Virus record (IMG/VR): IMGVR_UViG_3300036851_000302 | Coordinates: 1-48,250 of that record | Direction: 5' to 3' (one strand) | Source: a virus | Length of the DNA: 48,250 nucleotides | In this document: piece by piece, positions 41,752 through 48,250 of the stretch | Layout: each line of letters begins with the position of its first letter | Numbering within the stretch: position 1 is the stretch's first letter | Translations under genes and position numbers: made by a program | The notes under the pieces: generated by a model | What the model was told of the DNA's origin: nothing | Databases searched by the model: none | The model's input: only the letters and a program-made list of their open reading frames with translations

Positions 41752-42512
41752 AGGGTCGACTGGTTGGGACACTGTATCGAGGGGACAAGCGACTTCTCCC
41801 TGAGCCCGCAAAGCTCGATGGGTACGACAGTTTCGGCATAGGCGGAGTCCTCACGGCGCGTATCGCCGTACCGCGTGGTGAACTTCATTTGGTCAACGCT
41901 TCCGGCGTTGAGGAAGTCGCCCCGCTCGCGTTCGCGCGACGGTTCCACCGCGACGGGACGCCGATGGTCCATGCGGGCCGTAATCCCTACCGGCTCGGTC
42001 ACCAGCTCGGGCAGCCTGAGGCCGATGTCATCTACCTAGCTGCCCACAACGGGTTCATCAATCTCGGGCTGCACTTCATCTTGGACCGTATCTTCAACAT
42101 CAACACTCCGGATACGGCTATCGACTCGATGGGTATCTCCAACGACACAACGGCTGTTACCGCCACGACGTTGCTCATCGACCCTTCGGCGGGTGCGGGC
42201 TCGCCGGACTTCCAAGCTCTCGGTGCAGGTGTTGGTGCAGCGGCGACTTCACGTTCCGGCAACACCGTCACCTGTTCGTCGGGTTGGGAACCCGGCGACT
42301 TCTCTACCGTGTTCTCGATTACCAAGGTTGGTCTCTCAACGAATGCGGCTGACTCGGGTGACGATACGGTGCCAACGGTTCAGGGCGTCGTGAACATCAT
42401 CGGCGGCACAGGTGGCGCGGGTGTTTACAACGAACCTTTCACAATTGACCTCACGACTGTAAGTGACTTCGATTTGACCCTTCAACAACAGATAACAGCG
42501 CAAGCGACATGA
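41748..42512 (+). CDS. Structural protein, probably head-associated
   Basis: 254 residues, GTG 41748. FGIGGVLTARIAVPRGELHL, ADVIYLAAHNGFINLGLHFI, DTAIDSMGISNDTTAVTATT and LLIDPSAGAG. The D-x-M-G-[IV]-S-N/D-x-T motif followed by a beta-rich region occurs in phage virion proteins (decoration or tail-fibre associated). Not a firm assignment. Overlaps the next ATG. Confidence 0.6.
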   Translation: MKGRLVGTLYRGDKRLLPEPAKLDGYDSFGIGGVLTARIAVPRGELHLVNASGVEEVAPLAFARRFHRDGTPMVHAGRNPYRLGHQLGQPEADVIYLAAHNGFINLGLHFILDRIFNINTPDTAIDSMGISNDTTAVTATTLLIDPSAGAGSPDFQALGAGVGAAATSRSGNTVTCSSGWEPGDFSTVFSITKVGLSTNAADSGDDTVPTVQGVVNIIGGTGGAGVYNEPFTIDLTTVSDFDLTLQQQITAQAT

Positions 42513-42718
42513 CCTACACTCCGAGCATGCGGGTACTGCAAGTGGTCGACGGAACTTTGGCCGATTTCCATGTGTTCCAAACCACGGACCCGACGCGGGC
42601 AACCCTCGACGTTGAAGTTGTCACCAATCGCGTGTTGGCAGACGCTGCCGTACGTGTGGTGCTCCTTGAGCGGGACGCGGAAGAAGTCGTCCGTGTAGTG
42701 AAAGGGAGTTTCGTCTAA
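42509..42718 (+). CDS. Small structural hypothetical protein
   Basis: 69 residues, ATG 42509 (ATGA). VLQVVDGTLADFHVFQTTDP, VVTNRVLADAAVRVVLLERD: beta-rich. Ends just before the HNH insertion. No family. Confidence 0.58.
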   Translation: MTYTPSMRVLQVVDGTLADFHVFQTTDPTRATLDVEVVTNRVLADAAVRVVLLERDAEEVVRVVKGSFV

Positions 42719-42776
42719 AGGGTGTTGGCGTCGGAGGCGAAGGGTGGTACGAATGAGAGAACGAGGAGGCTAGAAG

Positions 42777-43244
42777 ATGGCAGGGACGCGGGATAAACGG
42801 ACGGGTCGATTCGTTGAGCAGGACGCGTTGGTCCGCTTCTCTTCGCGTGTTCTCGTCCTCCCGGACGGTTGCTGGTTGTGGCAGGGGCACATAATGGAAA
42901 ACGGCTATGGGCTCTTCTGGGCTAATGGTCGAACAGTGCTGGCACACCGCTGGGCTTATCTGCGTCTAGTGGGACCCCTGGAAGCGTCGAAGCAACTGGA
43001 CCATTTTGCATGCGACCGAAGGGCTTGCGTTAACCCAGCGCATCTTCGGCCAGTGTCAGCACGTGAAAACACGCTTCGCGGGAATACTCTGGCGGCTCGG
43101 AACCTCGTGAAGACCCACTGTCCTGCGGGGCATGCTTACAGTCCGCAAGATGTACAACGAGACGGGAGCAGGCGTTGCCACGTCTGCCATCGTGAACGCG
43201 AAGCAGCGCGGAGGCAACAGCGCGTGCAGAGCGGGAGGAGGTAG
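42777..43244 (+). CDS. HNH endonuclease (free-standing)
   Basis: 155 residues, ATG 42777, GAGGAGG upstream. An HNH_3-type module: GCWLWQGHIMENGYGLFWAN, LAHRWAYLRL, LDHFACDRRACVNPAHLRPV (His-Asn-His core) and ENTLRGNT. A second zinc-like segment CPAGHAYSPQD...RRCHVCHRERE follows. It lies between structural genes in a local intergenic stretch, typical of homing nucleases that insert in late phage operons. Its end runs to within 3 bases of the next structural gene, which lacks a standard start. Confidence 0.85.
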   Translation: MAGTRDKRTGRFVEQDALVRFSSRVLVLPDGCWLWQGHIMENGYGLFWANGRTVLAHRWAYLRLVGPLEASKQLDHFACDRRACVNPAHLRPVSARENTLRGNTLAARNLVKTHCPAGHAYSPQDVQRDGSRRCHVCHREREAARRQQRVQSGRR

Positions 43245-43246
43245 TC

Positions 43247-43900
43247 ATCGCAGGGACAATTTGCGGCGGCCAGGTTCAACTCTGCGCGCTTCGGATTGCC
43301 AGGCTAGAACCGGACGGCGTACCGAAGCCGGGCGCGGGGAACCTCTATATCACTAACCAGATGATTGACCTCTCGGCGGAAGTCGAGTTGGAAGGCGGGC
43401 TCGACGTCTCCCAAACGAATGGGTGCGACGCGCTCTGCCTCGTGTTCCGGACGCCGGACAAGTTGAAGCAAATCAACATCTCGCTGACCCTGTGTACCCC
43501 TGAGCCCGAGCTGACTCAGATGCTGGTGCCGGGCGGCTCGCTACTCCTTTCGGCTGGGAACACAGTCGGCTACGCATACCCGGCGGTCGGCGGCAACCCT
43601 TCTGGTGACGGGGTGAGCATTGAGGCGTGGGCGAAGCACATCCTCGACGGTGCGCAGCATTCCACTCGACCGTACATCCGCTTCGTGTTCCCGCGTGTGT
43701 ACATGCAAATCGGGAGCAAGGATTTCTCGAACGACCTCACGCTGCATCCGTTCGACGGGTTCGGTATCCAGAATCCGAACTTCCATAACGGTCCTGCGAA
43801 CGACTGGCCGTACACTCCGAATGACCGTGCAGCCGCGTACGCCTTTGACACAGGCATCCCGGCAGCGAGCTGTGGCAGCCAGGCGCTCGCAGCGTCCTAA
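43247..43900 (+). CDS. Structural protein starting at a non-standard codon
   Basis: 217 residues from ATC 43247. The frame upstream of the first ATG (43361) is clearly coding: AGTICGGQVQLCALRIARLE, DGVPKPGAGNLYITNQMIDL, which matches the usual opening of this phage family (GGQVxLCxLRxARLExDGVPxPGAGNLYxT). An ideal ribosome site GGGAGGAGG precedes ATC, but no ATG, GTG or TTG is available; the ATC may be used directly, or translation re-initiates. Later parts: NGCDALCLVF, TPEPELTQMLVPGG. Function: probably tail- or neck-associated virion protein. Confidence 0.7.
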   Translation: MAGTICGGQVQLCALRIARLEPDGVPKPGAGNLYITNQMIDLSAEVELEGGLDVSQTNGCDALCLVFRTPDKLKQINISLTLCTPEPELTQMLVPGGSLLLSAGNTVGYAYPAVGGNPSGDGVSIEAWAKHILDGAQHSTRPYIRFVFPRVYMQIGSKDFSNDLTLHPFDGFGIQNPNFHNGPANDWPYTPNDRAAAYAFDTGIPAASCGSQALAAS

Positions 43901-43932
43901 TAGGGAGGGATGAATGGCGAGACGCGGAAGTC

Positions 43933-44115
43933 GTGCAGGCAAGCGGCTCCCAGGGGTCCGCCGTGCGCGGGTTCGCCGGGAAGGGAGGCGTAGTCGTCGG
44001 ACTGTTCCCGGAGCCGGAGTTGGAAGGGCGCCGCTTGTCGCGCATGTTCGGCCGCGTAGAACTCGCGCGAGGGGTGGAATTGGGCGGGGTCAAGCTCGGG
44101 CGTACCGGATTCTGA
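43933..44115 (+). CDS. Small structural hypothetical protein, frame ambiguous
   Basis: 60 codons from GTG 43933: MQASGSQGSAVRGFAGKGGV then a beta-like FGRVELARGVELGGVKLGRT. Third-position G/C is higher here than in the overlapping frame that opens with ATG 43914 (a GGGAGGG site precedes that one) and gives a very Arg-rich 73-residue product. I favour this frame on codon use, but cannot exclude that both are expressed. Confidence 0.45.
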   Translation: MQASGSQGSAVRGFAGKGGVVVGLFPEPELEGRRLSRMFGRVELARGVELGGVKLGRTGF

Positions 44116-44167
44116 GGCGACCGAGCGCGCGCTGAGTTAGCTATCGAAGCAAGAGGAACGGGGGTAG

Positions 44168-44998
44168 GTGGTGCATGTAGGACCTTGTCAGTCATGGATT
44201 GACACGTCCGACTTCTGCCACCCCTGTACGGGTGCGGCGTTTGCCACTGTTGAGACGACTGTTAAGAACGAAGCCATCCTCGCTGCTTCGCAAGTGCTCT
44301 TCGTGTTGTCGGGGAAGCGGTTCGCCGGGAACTGCTCAACGACAGTCCGGCCTTGTGTCCGCAGCATCTATGAGACTCGCCCCGTCATCCTGGATGGTTC
44401 AGTCGACTACGACTTCCCTTGGACGGTTTGTAGCTGTCAGCGTGGGCGAGACTGCGGTTGTACGACGCTGAGCGAAATCACTCTCGGCGCCTCACCGATA
44501 CGGACTATCACTCGGGTACGCATCGACGGTGTGGACCTCGACCCAACTCGGTATCGCGTGGACGACCACCGCTATCTCGTCCGGCTGCCAGACGCTGACG
44601 GCGTGAATCCCGGATGGCCTTGCTGTCAGCGGCTCGACCGCGCTGCGACCGAGGACGAGACATTTGAGGTTCAGTTCACTTACGGTCGCGAACCACCGGA
44701 AATCGCTAAGCGAGCTGCAGCCGAACTTGCTTGCCAGTTGGCGTTGTCTTGTTCTCCAACCGGAGCCGGTACATGCCGACTCCCACAGCGTGTGCAATCT
44801 ATTTCGCGGCAAGGCGTCAGCATGACGGTACTTGACCCGTTTAACTTCCTCGACAACGGGCGCACAGGTTTGTATATCTGCGACCTCTTCCTCGCGACGT
44901 ACAATCCCAGCGGCGTGCGTAGGCCGGGAGCGGTGATGAGCCCCGATTGGGGACGCCGTGTTCGACGTGTGGGAACCGAGACCGCGACGGGTTCATGA
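44168..44998 (+). CDS. Head-tail connector-like structural protein
   Basis: 276 residues; GTG 44168 or 44171, GGGGG upstream. SWIDTSDFCHPCTGAAFATV, AAVQ-type helices (ILAASQVLFVLSGKRFAGNC), many cysteines, ITRVRIDGVDLDPTRYRVDD, and CCQRLDRAA, TFEVQFTYGREPPEIAKRAA. The pattern resembles head completion/adaptor proteins of actinophages. Twelve cysteines suggest disulphides or metal. Last clear virion gene in the window. Confidence 0.68.
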   Translation: MVHVGPCQSWIDTSDFCHPCTGAAFATVETTVKNEAILAASQVLFVLSGKRFAGNCSTTVRPCVRSIYETRPVILDGSVDYDFPWTVCSCQRGRDCGCTTLSEITLGASPIRTITRVRIDGVDLDPTRYRVDDHRYLVRLPDADGVNPGWPCCQRLDRAATEDETFEVQFTYGREPPEIAKRAAAELACQLALSCSPTGAGTCRLPQRVQSISRQGVSMTVLDPFNFLDNGRTGLYICDLFLATYNPSGVRRPGAVMSPDWGRRVRRVGTETATGS

Positions 44999-45010
44999 GA
45001 AACGGGGGCA

Positions 45011-45967
45011 GTGGTGCGAATCGCGTATCTCGGGAACTTCCAGCCTAGTCACAGCACGGAAACCCACGTAGCTGCTTCGCTGGAAGCTCTTGGGCATGAG
45101 GTTCTTCGTGTCCAAGAAGGCGTTATCCGTGCAACTGAAGTTCCAGACTTCATCGGTGACATTCGGCTCGTCTGGTGGACCCAAACTTTCGGCCTTGCCG
45201 AATCCGGCGGCACCTTCGACGACCGCGTCCGCATGGTGGAGACTTTCCGTGACCGTGGTGTCACGACGGTTTCGTTTCACCTAGACCGCTGGTGGGGACT
45301 CGCGCGTCAGGACCAAGTAGAGCGCGGTGAAGCCTTCTTCAGAACAGACCATGTCTTCACGGCTGACGGGGGCCATGATGAGGATTGGCGCCGGTCGAGC
45401 GTTAACCATCATTGGTCCCCGCCAGCCGTGTTCCATGCAGAAGCTCATGATGGGTCGCTCCGCCAGGAGTTCGCTTGCGACATCGCGTTCGTTGGCTCGT
45501 GGCGCCATTACGGTCACGAGGAATGGTGGCCGCGGCGTTTGGAGCTTCTCGAACATCTACGGCGTCGATACGGTGGGCGGTTCCGTTGCTTCCCGGAAGA
45601 CAGCGTGACTGTACGTGGTAGTGCTCTCAATGACTTGTACGCGTCCGTCAAGGTCGTCGTCGGCGACTCGTGTCTGGTCGGCGCCCCATCTCGTTACTGG
45701 TCAGACCGGATACCGGAGACAACAGGGCGCGGTGGCTTCTTGCTCCACCCCGAAGTCGAAGGGCTCGAAGAGGTACACGCATTCGTGCCCACTTGGCCGT
45801 TCGGTGACTGGCGACAGCTCGACATGCTCATCGACCAGTTCTTACTCAACGATGCACTGCGGGAGCAGGCTCGCGTTCTCGCAGCGGAGGAGACGCGGCG
45901 CGGGAACACCTACAAGCACCGGGTGGCGAAGGTGCTCAGTATCGTCGAGACCGGGGTAACTGTATGA
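45011..45967 (+). CDS. Glycosyltransferase, CgeB/GT-B-like
   Basis: 318 residues; GTG 45011 or 45014. VRIAYLGNFQPSHSTETHVA opens a Rossmann domain; FHLDRWWGLARQ, FTADGGHDEDWRR, VFHAEAHDGSLRQEFACDIA, VKVVVGDSCLV and GRGGFLLHPEVEGLEEVHAF give the second Rossmann-like half with the E...E region of CgeB/DUF3880-type transferases. It probably adds sugar to a phage or host glycan. First of four genes for glycan building, all overlapped by 4 bases. Confidence 0.8.
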   Translation: MVRIAYLGNFQPSHSTETHVAASLEALGHEVLRVQEGVIRATEVPDFIGDIRLVWWTQTFGLAESGGTFDDRVRMVETFRDRGVTTVSFHLDRWWGLARQDQVERGEAFFRTDHVFTADGGHDEDWRRSSVNHHWSPPAVFHAEAHDGSLRQEFACDIAFVGSWRHYGHEEWWPRRLELLEHLRRRYGGRFRCFPEDSVTVRGSALNDLYASVKVVVGDSCLVGAPSRYWSDRIPETTGRGGFLLHPEVEGLEEVHAFVPTWPFGDWRQLDMLIDQFLLNDALREQARVLAAEETRRGNTYKHRVAKVLSIVETGVTV

Positions 45968-46752
45968 CCATGACCATGACGCGCACGCTCATCAACGGGA
46001 AATGGGAGCTACTCCTGCCGCCACACCGTGCCGCGCGTGCTGAGTGGTGGGACGGCTGGGAGAAGGAACGGCTCGCTTCGATGCACGACAACATCCGCCC
46101 CGGTGACGTGGTGTACGACGTGGGTGCAGAGGAAGGCGACCTGTCGGCGTTGTTCGCGATGTGGGCACGTGGTCTTGAGCAACCACCGGCTAGAGATTGG
46201 CAGCCTGGAATGGTTCTTCCTGGGGAGCATGGCGGTGTCGTTCTCTTCGAGCCGAACCCTCGCGTTTGGCCGAACATCAAGGCAATCTTCGACGCAAACG
46301 GGCTGAGACCGCTAGGCTGTTACGTTGGGTTCGCGGGCTCCGAATCTCGCACCGGACGCTTCGTCGCCGACCTCGCTGTCGGCGGAACGTGGCCCGAGTG
46401 TGCAGATGGCCCGGTCATCGGTGACCATGGGTTCTGCAACCTCAACGAGCGCCCCGATATCCCGTCCTGGACCATCGACGAAGTTGCACAGGCTGGTCCA
46501 CCGGACGTCATCACCATGGACACCGAGGGCTCCGAGCTGCATGTCCTTCAAGGCGCTGAGCGTACGCTGTCGAACTACAAGCCGCTCGTCTATGTCTCCG
46601 TGCACCCCGACTTCATGCGCGAGATGTACGGACAAGAGCCTTGGCAGCTGCACTCCTTCATGCAGCAACTGGGATACCAGGAACGCTTCATCGCTAATGA
46701 CCACGAAGAGCATTATGCGTACTGGCACCCGGAAGGCCGGGTTCTGCAGTGA
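45964..46752 (+). CDS. FkbM-family methyltransferase
   Basis: 262 residues, ATG 45964. GDVVYDVGAEEGDLSALFAM (SAM-binding motif I), VVLFEPNPRVWPNIKAIFDA, VGFAGSESRTGRF, DVITMDTEGSELHVLQGAER and VYVSVHPDFM: the FkbM signature (D-x-x-T-x-D-x-x-E-G-x-E). It methylates sugars or small molecules in related systems. The start MTMTMTRT is a repeat ATGACC. Overlaps both neighbours (ATGA/GTGA). Confidence 0.85.
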   Translation: MTMTMTRTLINGKWELLLPPHRAARAEWWDGWEKERLASMHDNIRPGDVVYDVGAEEGDLSALFAMWARGLEQPPARDWQPGMVLPGEHGGVVLFEPNPRVWPNIKAIFDANGLRPLGCYVGFAGSESRTGRFVADLAVGGTWPECADGPVIGDHGFCNLNERPDIPSWTIDEVAQAGPPDVITMDTEGSELHVLQGAERTLSNYKPLVYVSVHPDFMREMYGQEPWQLHSFMQQLGYQERFIANDHEEHYAYWHPEGRVLQ

Positions 46753-47465
46753 GTGGACTGGTCGTCGTGCTCCCTGTCATCGGTCGCGAAACCGCTGACA
46801 TTTGCATCGACTCACTACTTCGCAACAACTCCGCAGCCGGGCTGTCTCGTGACGAGATACTCATCGTCGACAACTCTCGAAAAGGTTGGGGTAGCCAGTA
46901 CGGGCTTCGCGCATACCGCGACCCGGATGACCATAACCTCGGCGTTGCCCGCTCGTGGAACGTCGGTGCCCGAGAAGTTCTCGACCGAGACCTCGACTAC
47001 CTCGTCATCATGTCGACTGCCATGCGTTTCGGTCCCGAGCTGCACACGACGTGGAAGCGCCAAATGGAGGAGTTCTGGGGAGCGAAAGTCATCGAAGCTG
47101 ATGGGCATTCGTGGCATCTCATCGCGCTCCACCGCACGTGCTTCGAAAAGGTCGGGTTCTTCGACGAGAACTTCTATCCCGCATACTTCGAGCAGACGGA
47201 CTGGTGTTACCGGTTGCGCATGGCCGGTTGGGAGCATGGGTTCATCCGCGTCTGGGTGAATGCGCTCTCTCAGGGCCACGCGCTCCACAATCACCTCGTC
47301 TCGTGCCCTGCCGAACCTTTGCTCGATTACTACGCGCAGAAGTGGGGAGGCAAGAAGGGCGAGGAAACTTTCGTGCAGCCGTTCGGGTCCAAGCCTCTCG
47401 GCTACTGGGAACTTGCGACTATCCCCGAACTGGCTGCGAGATACGGGCTGACGGAATGGTGGTGA
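46749..47465 (+). CDS. Family 2-type glycosyltransferase
   Basis: 238 residues, GTG 46749. LVVVLPVIGRETADICIDSL, EILIVDNSRKGWG, NLGVARSWNVGAREVL, DYLVIMSTAMRFGPEL, GFFDENFYPAYFEQTDWCYR: the GT-A fold order with a D-x-D-replacing S-T-A site and the E(T/Q)DW acceptor motif. Some positions (no clear DxD) deviate. Acts with its neighbours in glycan assembly. Confidence 0.82.
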   Translation: MSGLVVVLPVIGRETADICIDSLLRNNSAAGLSRDEILIVDNSRKGWGSQYGLRAYRDPDDHNLGVARSWNVGAREVLDRDLDYLVIMSTAMRFGPELHTTWKRQMEEFWGAKVIEADGHSWHLIALHRTCFEKVGFFDENFYPAYFEQTDWCYRLRMAGWEHGFIRVWVNALSQGHALHNHLVSCPAEPLLDYYAQKWGGKKGEETFVQPFGSKPLGYWELATIPELAARYGLTEWW

Positions 47466-48187
47466 CGCCGATGGTTCGTCGCCGATTCGCTCCGTTGCAA
47501 GGTGGGCGGAGAGACGACTGCGAGTTCGGTCACCCACGTCACGACATCATCCAGGTTGGCGTCGAGCTTCCCTATCGTGGCGGTTCGGTCCGGCGCCCCA
47601 TGCGCGTCTTCAATTGGTTCCGCTATGAGCGTAGTGACCCGGGTTACTGCACCGGTCGCGACGAGGTCAGTAAGGGCATCCAGCATGCGGGTGGGTGGGA
47701 ACTGGAAGCGAGCAGGCACGTCAGCGAATGGCTTGAAGGCGGCTCGACTGAACATCAGATAGTGCTCGACTTCGGAGCCCATATCGGCTGGTATGCGATG
47801 CTCGCCGAGCTTCATGGCTACGAGGTTATGGCAGTCGATGCGAGCCAGGAACACCTCTGGCTCCTCGGCGCCAACGCCCCGAACGCCAACCGCGTTCGTG
47901 GGTGGATTGGGCCGGAGACGCCCGCGCTGGAGGACTGCGACGTCCACATCCGGTTATTGAAGCTGGACCTGGAAGGCAACGAGTCGCAAGCGCTTCGGGT
48001 ACTAGCCCCGTTGTTCGCTCGGCAGCTTATCGAGGCTGTGCTTATGGAGGTGAATCCCGGAGACCCGAACCCGGTGCAGACGCTGATGCGCGCGGGGTTC
48101 AACGGCTACGACGTGGACCGTTCGGAGCGTGAGGTTGCAACCTTCCCAGGAGACGGGCAGCGGAACTGCTTGTTCGTACGCCGATGA
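47462..48187 (+). CDS. FkbM-like methyltransferase
   Basis: 241 residues from GTG 47462 (GTGA overlap); ATG 47456 and 47471 are alternatives. VLDFGAHIGWYAMLAELHGY (SAM motif), VMAVDASQEHLWLLGANAPN, IRLLKLDLEGNESQALRVLA and LIEAVLMEVNPGD. Typical FkbM core, shorter N-terminal part with LPYRGGSVRRP. Second methyltransferase of the glycan cassette. Confidence 0.8.
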   Translation: MTPMVRRRFAPLQGGRRDDCEFGHPRHDIIQVGVELPYRGGSVRRPMRVFNWFRYERSDPGYCTGRDEVSKGIQHAGGWELEASRHVSEWLEGGSTEHQIVLDFGAHIGWYAMLAELHGYEVMAVDASQEHLWLLGANAPNANRVRGWIGPETPALEDCDVHIRLLKLDLEGNESQALRVLAPLFARQLIEAVLMEVNPGDPNPVQTLMRAGFNGYDVDRSEREVATFPGDGQRNCLFVRR

Positions 48188-48250
48188 CCCCACCGCTCGT
48201 TTGGCTCTCGTTTGCGAAAGGCAATGCGCGTTGCTGTTGGGACCAAAGTC
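48184..48250 (+). CDS. 5' end of a further glycan-cassette gene, runs off the window
   Basis: ATG 48184 (ATGA overlap); 22 codons are visible: MTPPLVWLSFAKGNARCCWD. Probably another transferase from its context and the short overlap, but too little is present to name it. Confidence 0.5.
   Translation, partial: MTPPLVWLSFAKGNARCCWDQS

Overview
The window is one continuous stretch of a large, high-GC (roughly 60 percent) double-stranded DNA bacteriophage or prophage. The host is probably an actinobacterium. Reasons: frequent GTG starts, dense ATGA/GTGA/TGATG gene overlaps, a TIGR04338-type metallohydrolase, a secreted Rpf-like lysozyme domain, actinophage-type capsid genes, and several genes that appear to be translated leaderless (a -10 hexamer, about 6 nt, then ATG or GTG). 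No rRNA, ordinary tRNA, integrase, CRISPR array or insertion sequence was seen.

Layout. (1) 1-5633, minus strand: a tightly overlapped early-type operon of small proteins, including a C2H2 finger protein, an HD alarmone-hydrolase-like protein with an inserted DnaJ-like zinc site, and a TIGR04338 metallohydrolase. A divergent promoter region lies at about 5640-5771. (2) 5772-10845, plus strand: small accessory genes, many with zinc-knuckle cysteines. (3) 10858-11250: a non-coding array of degenerate 5-nt repeats. A terS-like gene and Arg-rich proteins follow. (4) 13553-15923: five predicted Y RNAs in tandem, driven by a clear promoter, directly upstream of a Ro60/TROVE gene. One Y RNA carries a complete circularly permuted tRNA-like fold with an anticodon-type arm. 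(5) 16023-19401: a papain-like protease, a second set of Arg-rich proteins and the large terminase. (6) 19835-23480: four proteins sharing one conserved 25-30 residue N-terminal tag joined to unrelated effector-like domains (a MuF-associated-type domain, a RelA/SpoT-like synthetase fold, an ADP-ribosyltransferase and an uncharacterised phage domain), each followed by a very small gene. (7) 23477-28099: one antisense Arg-rich gene, a run of small genes, and a minus-strand vWA plus ribbon-helix-helix operon with an operator over its start codon. (8) 28281-44998: a secreted Rpf-like protein, then the virion module: DUF1360, portal-MuF-ADP-ribosyltransferase fusion, 2H-phosphoesterase/capsid protease fusion, HK97-type major capsid protein, a repeat/DNRLRE surface protein, an HNH endonuclease and head-tail connectors. 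(9) 45011 to the end: glycosyltransferase and FkbM methyltransferase genes, probably for glycan decoration.

Taken together, the phage combines a standard capsid and packaging core with three less ordinary elements: an RNA-remodelling system (Ro60 with tRNA-mimic Y RNAs), a set of effector proteins sharing a leader that may load them into the virion, and two sets of very basic proteins flanking the Ro/Y locus. Function assignments come from motifs read by eye; no database search was possible.
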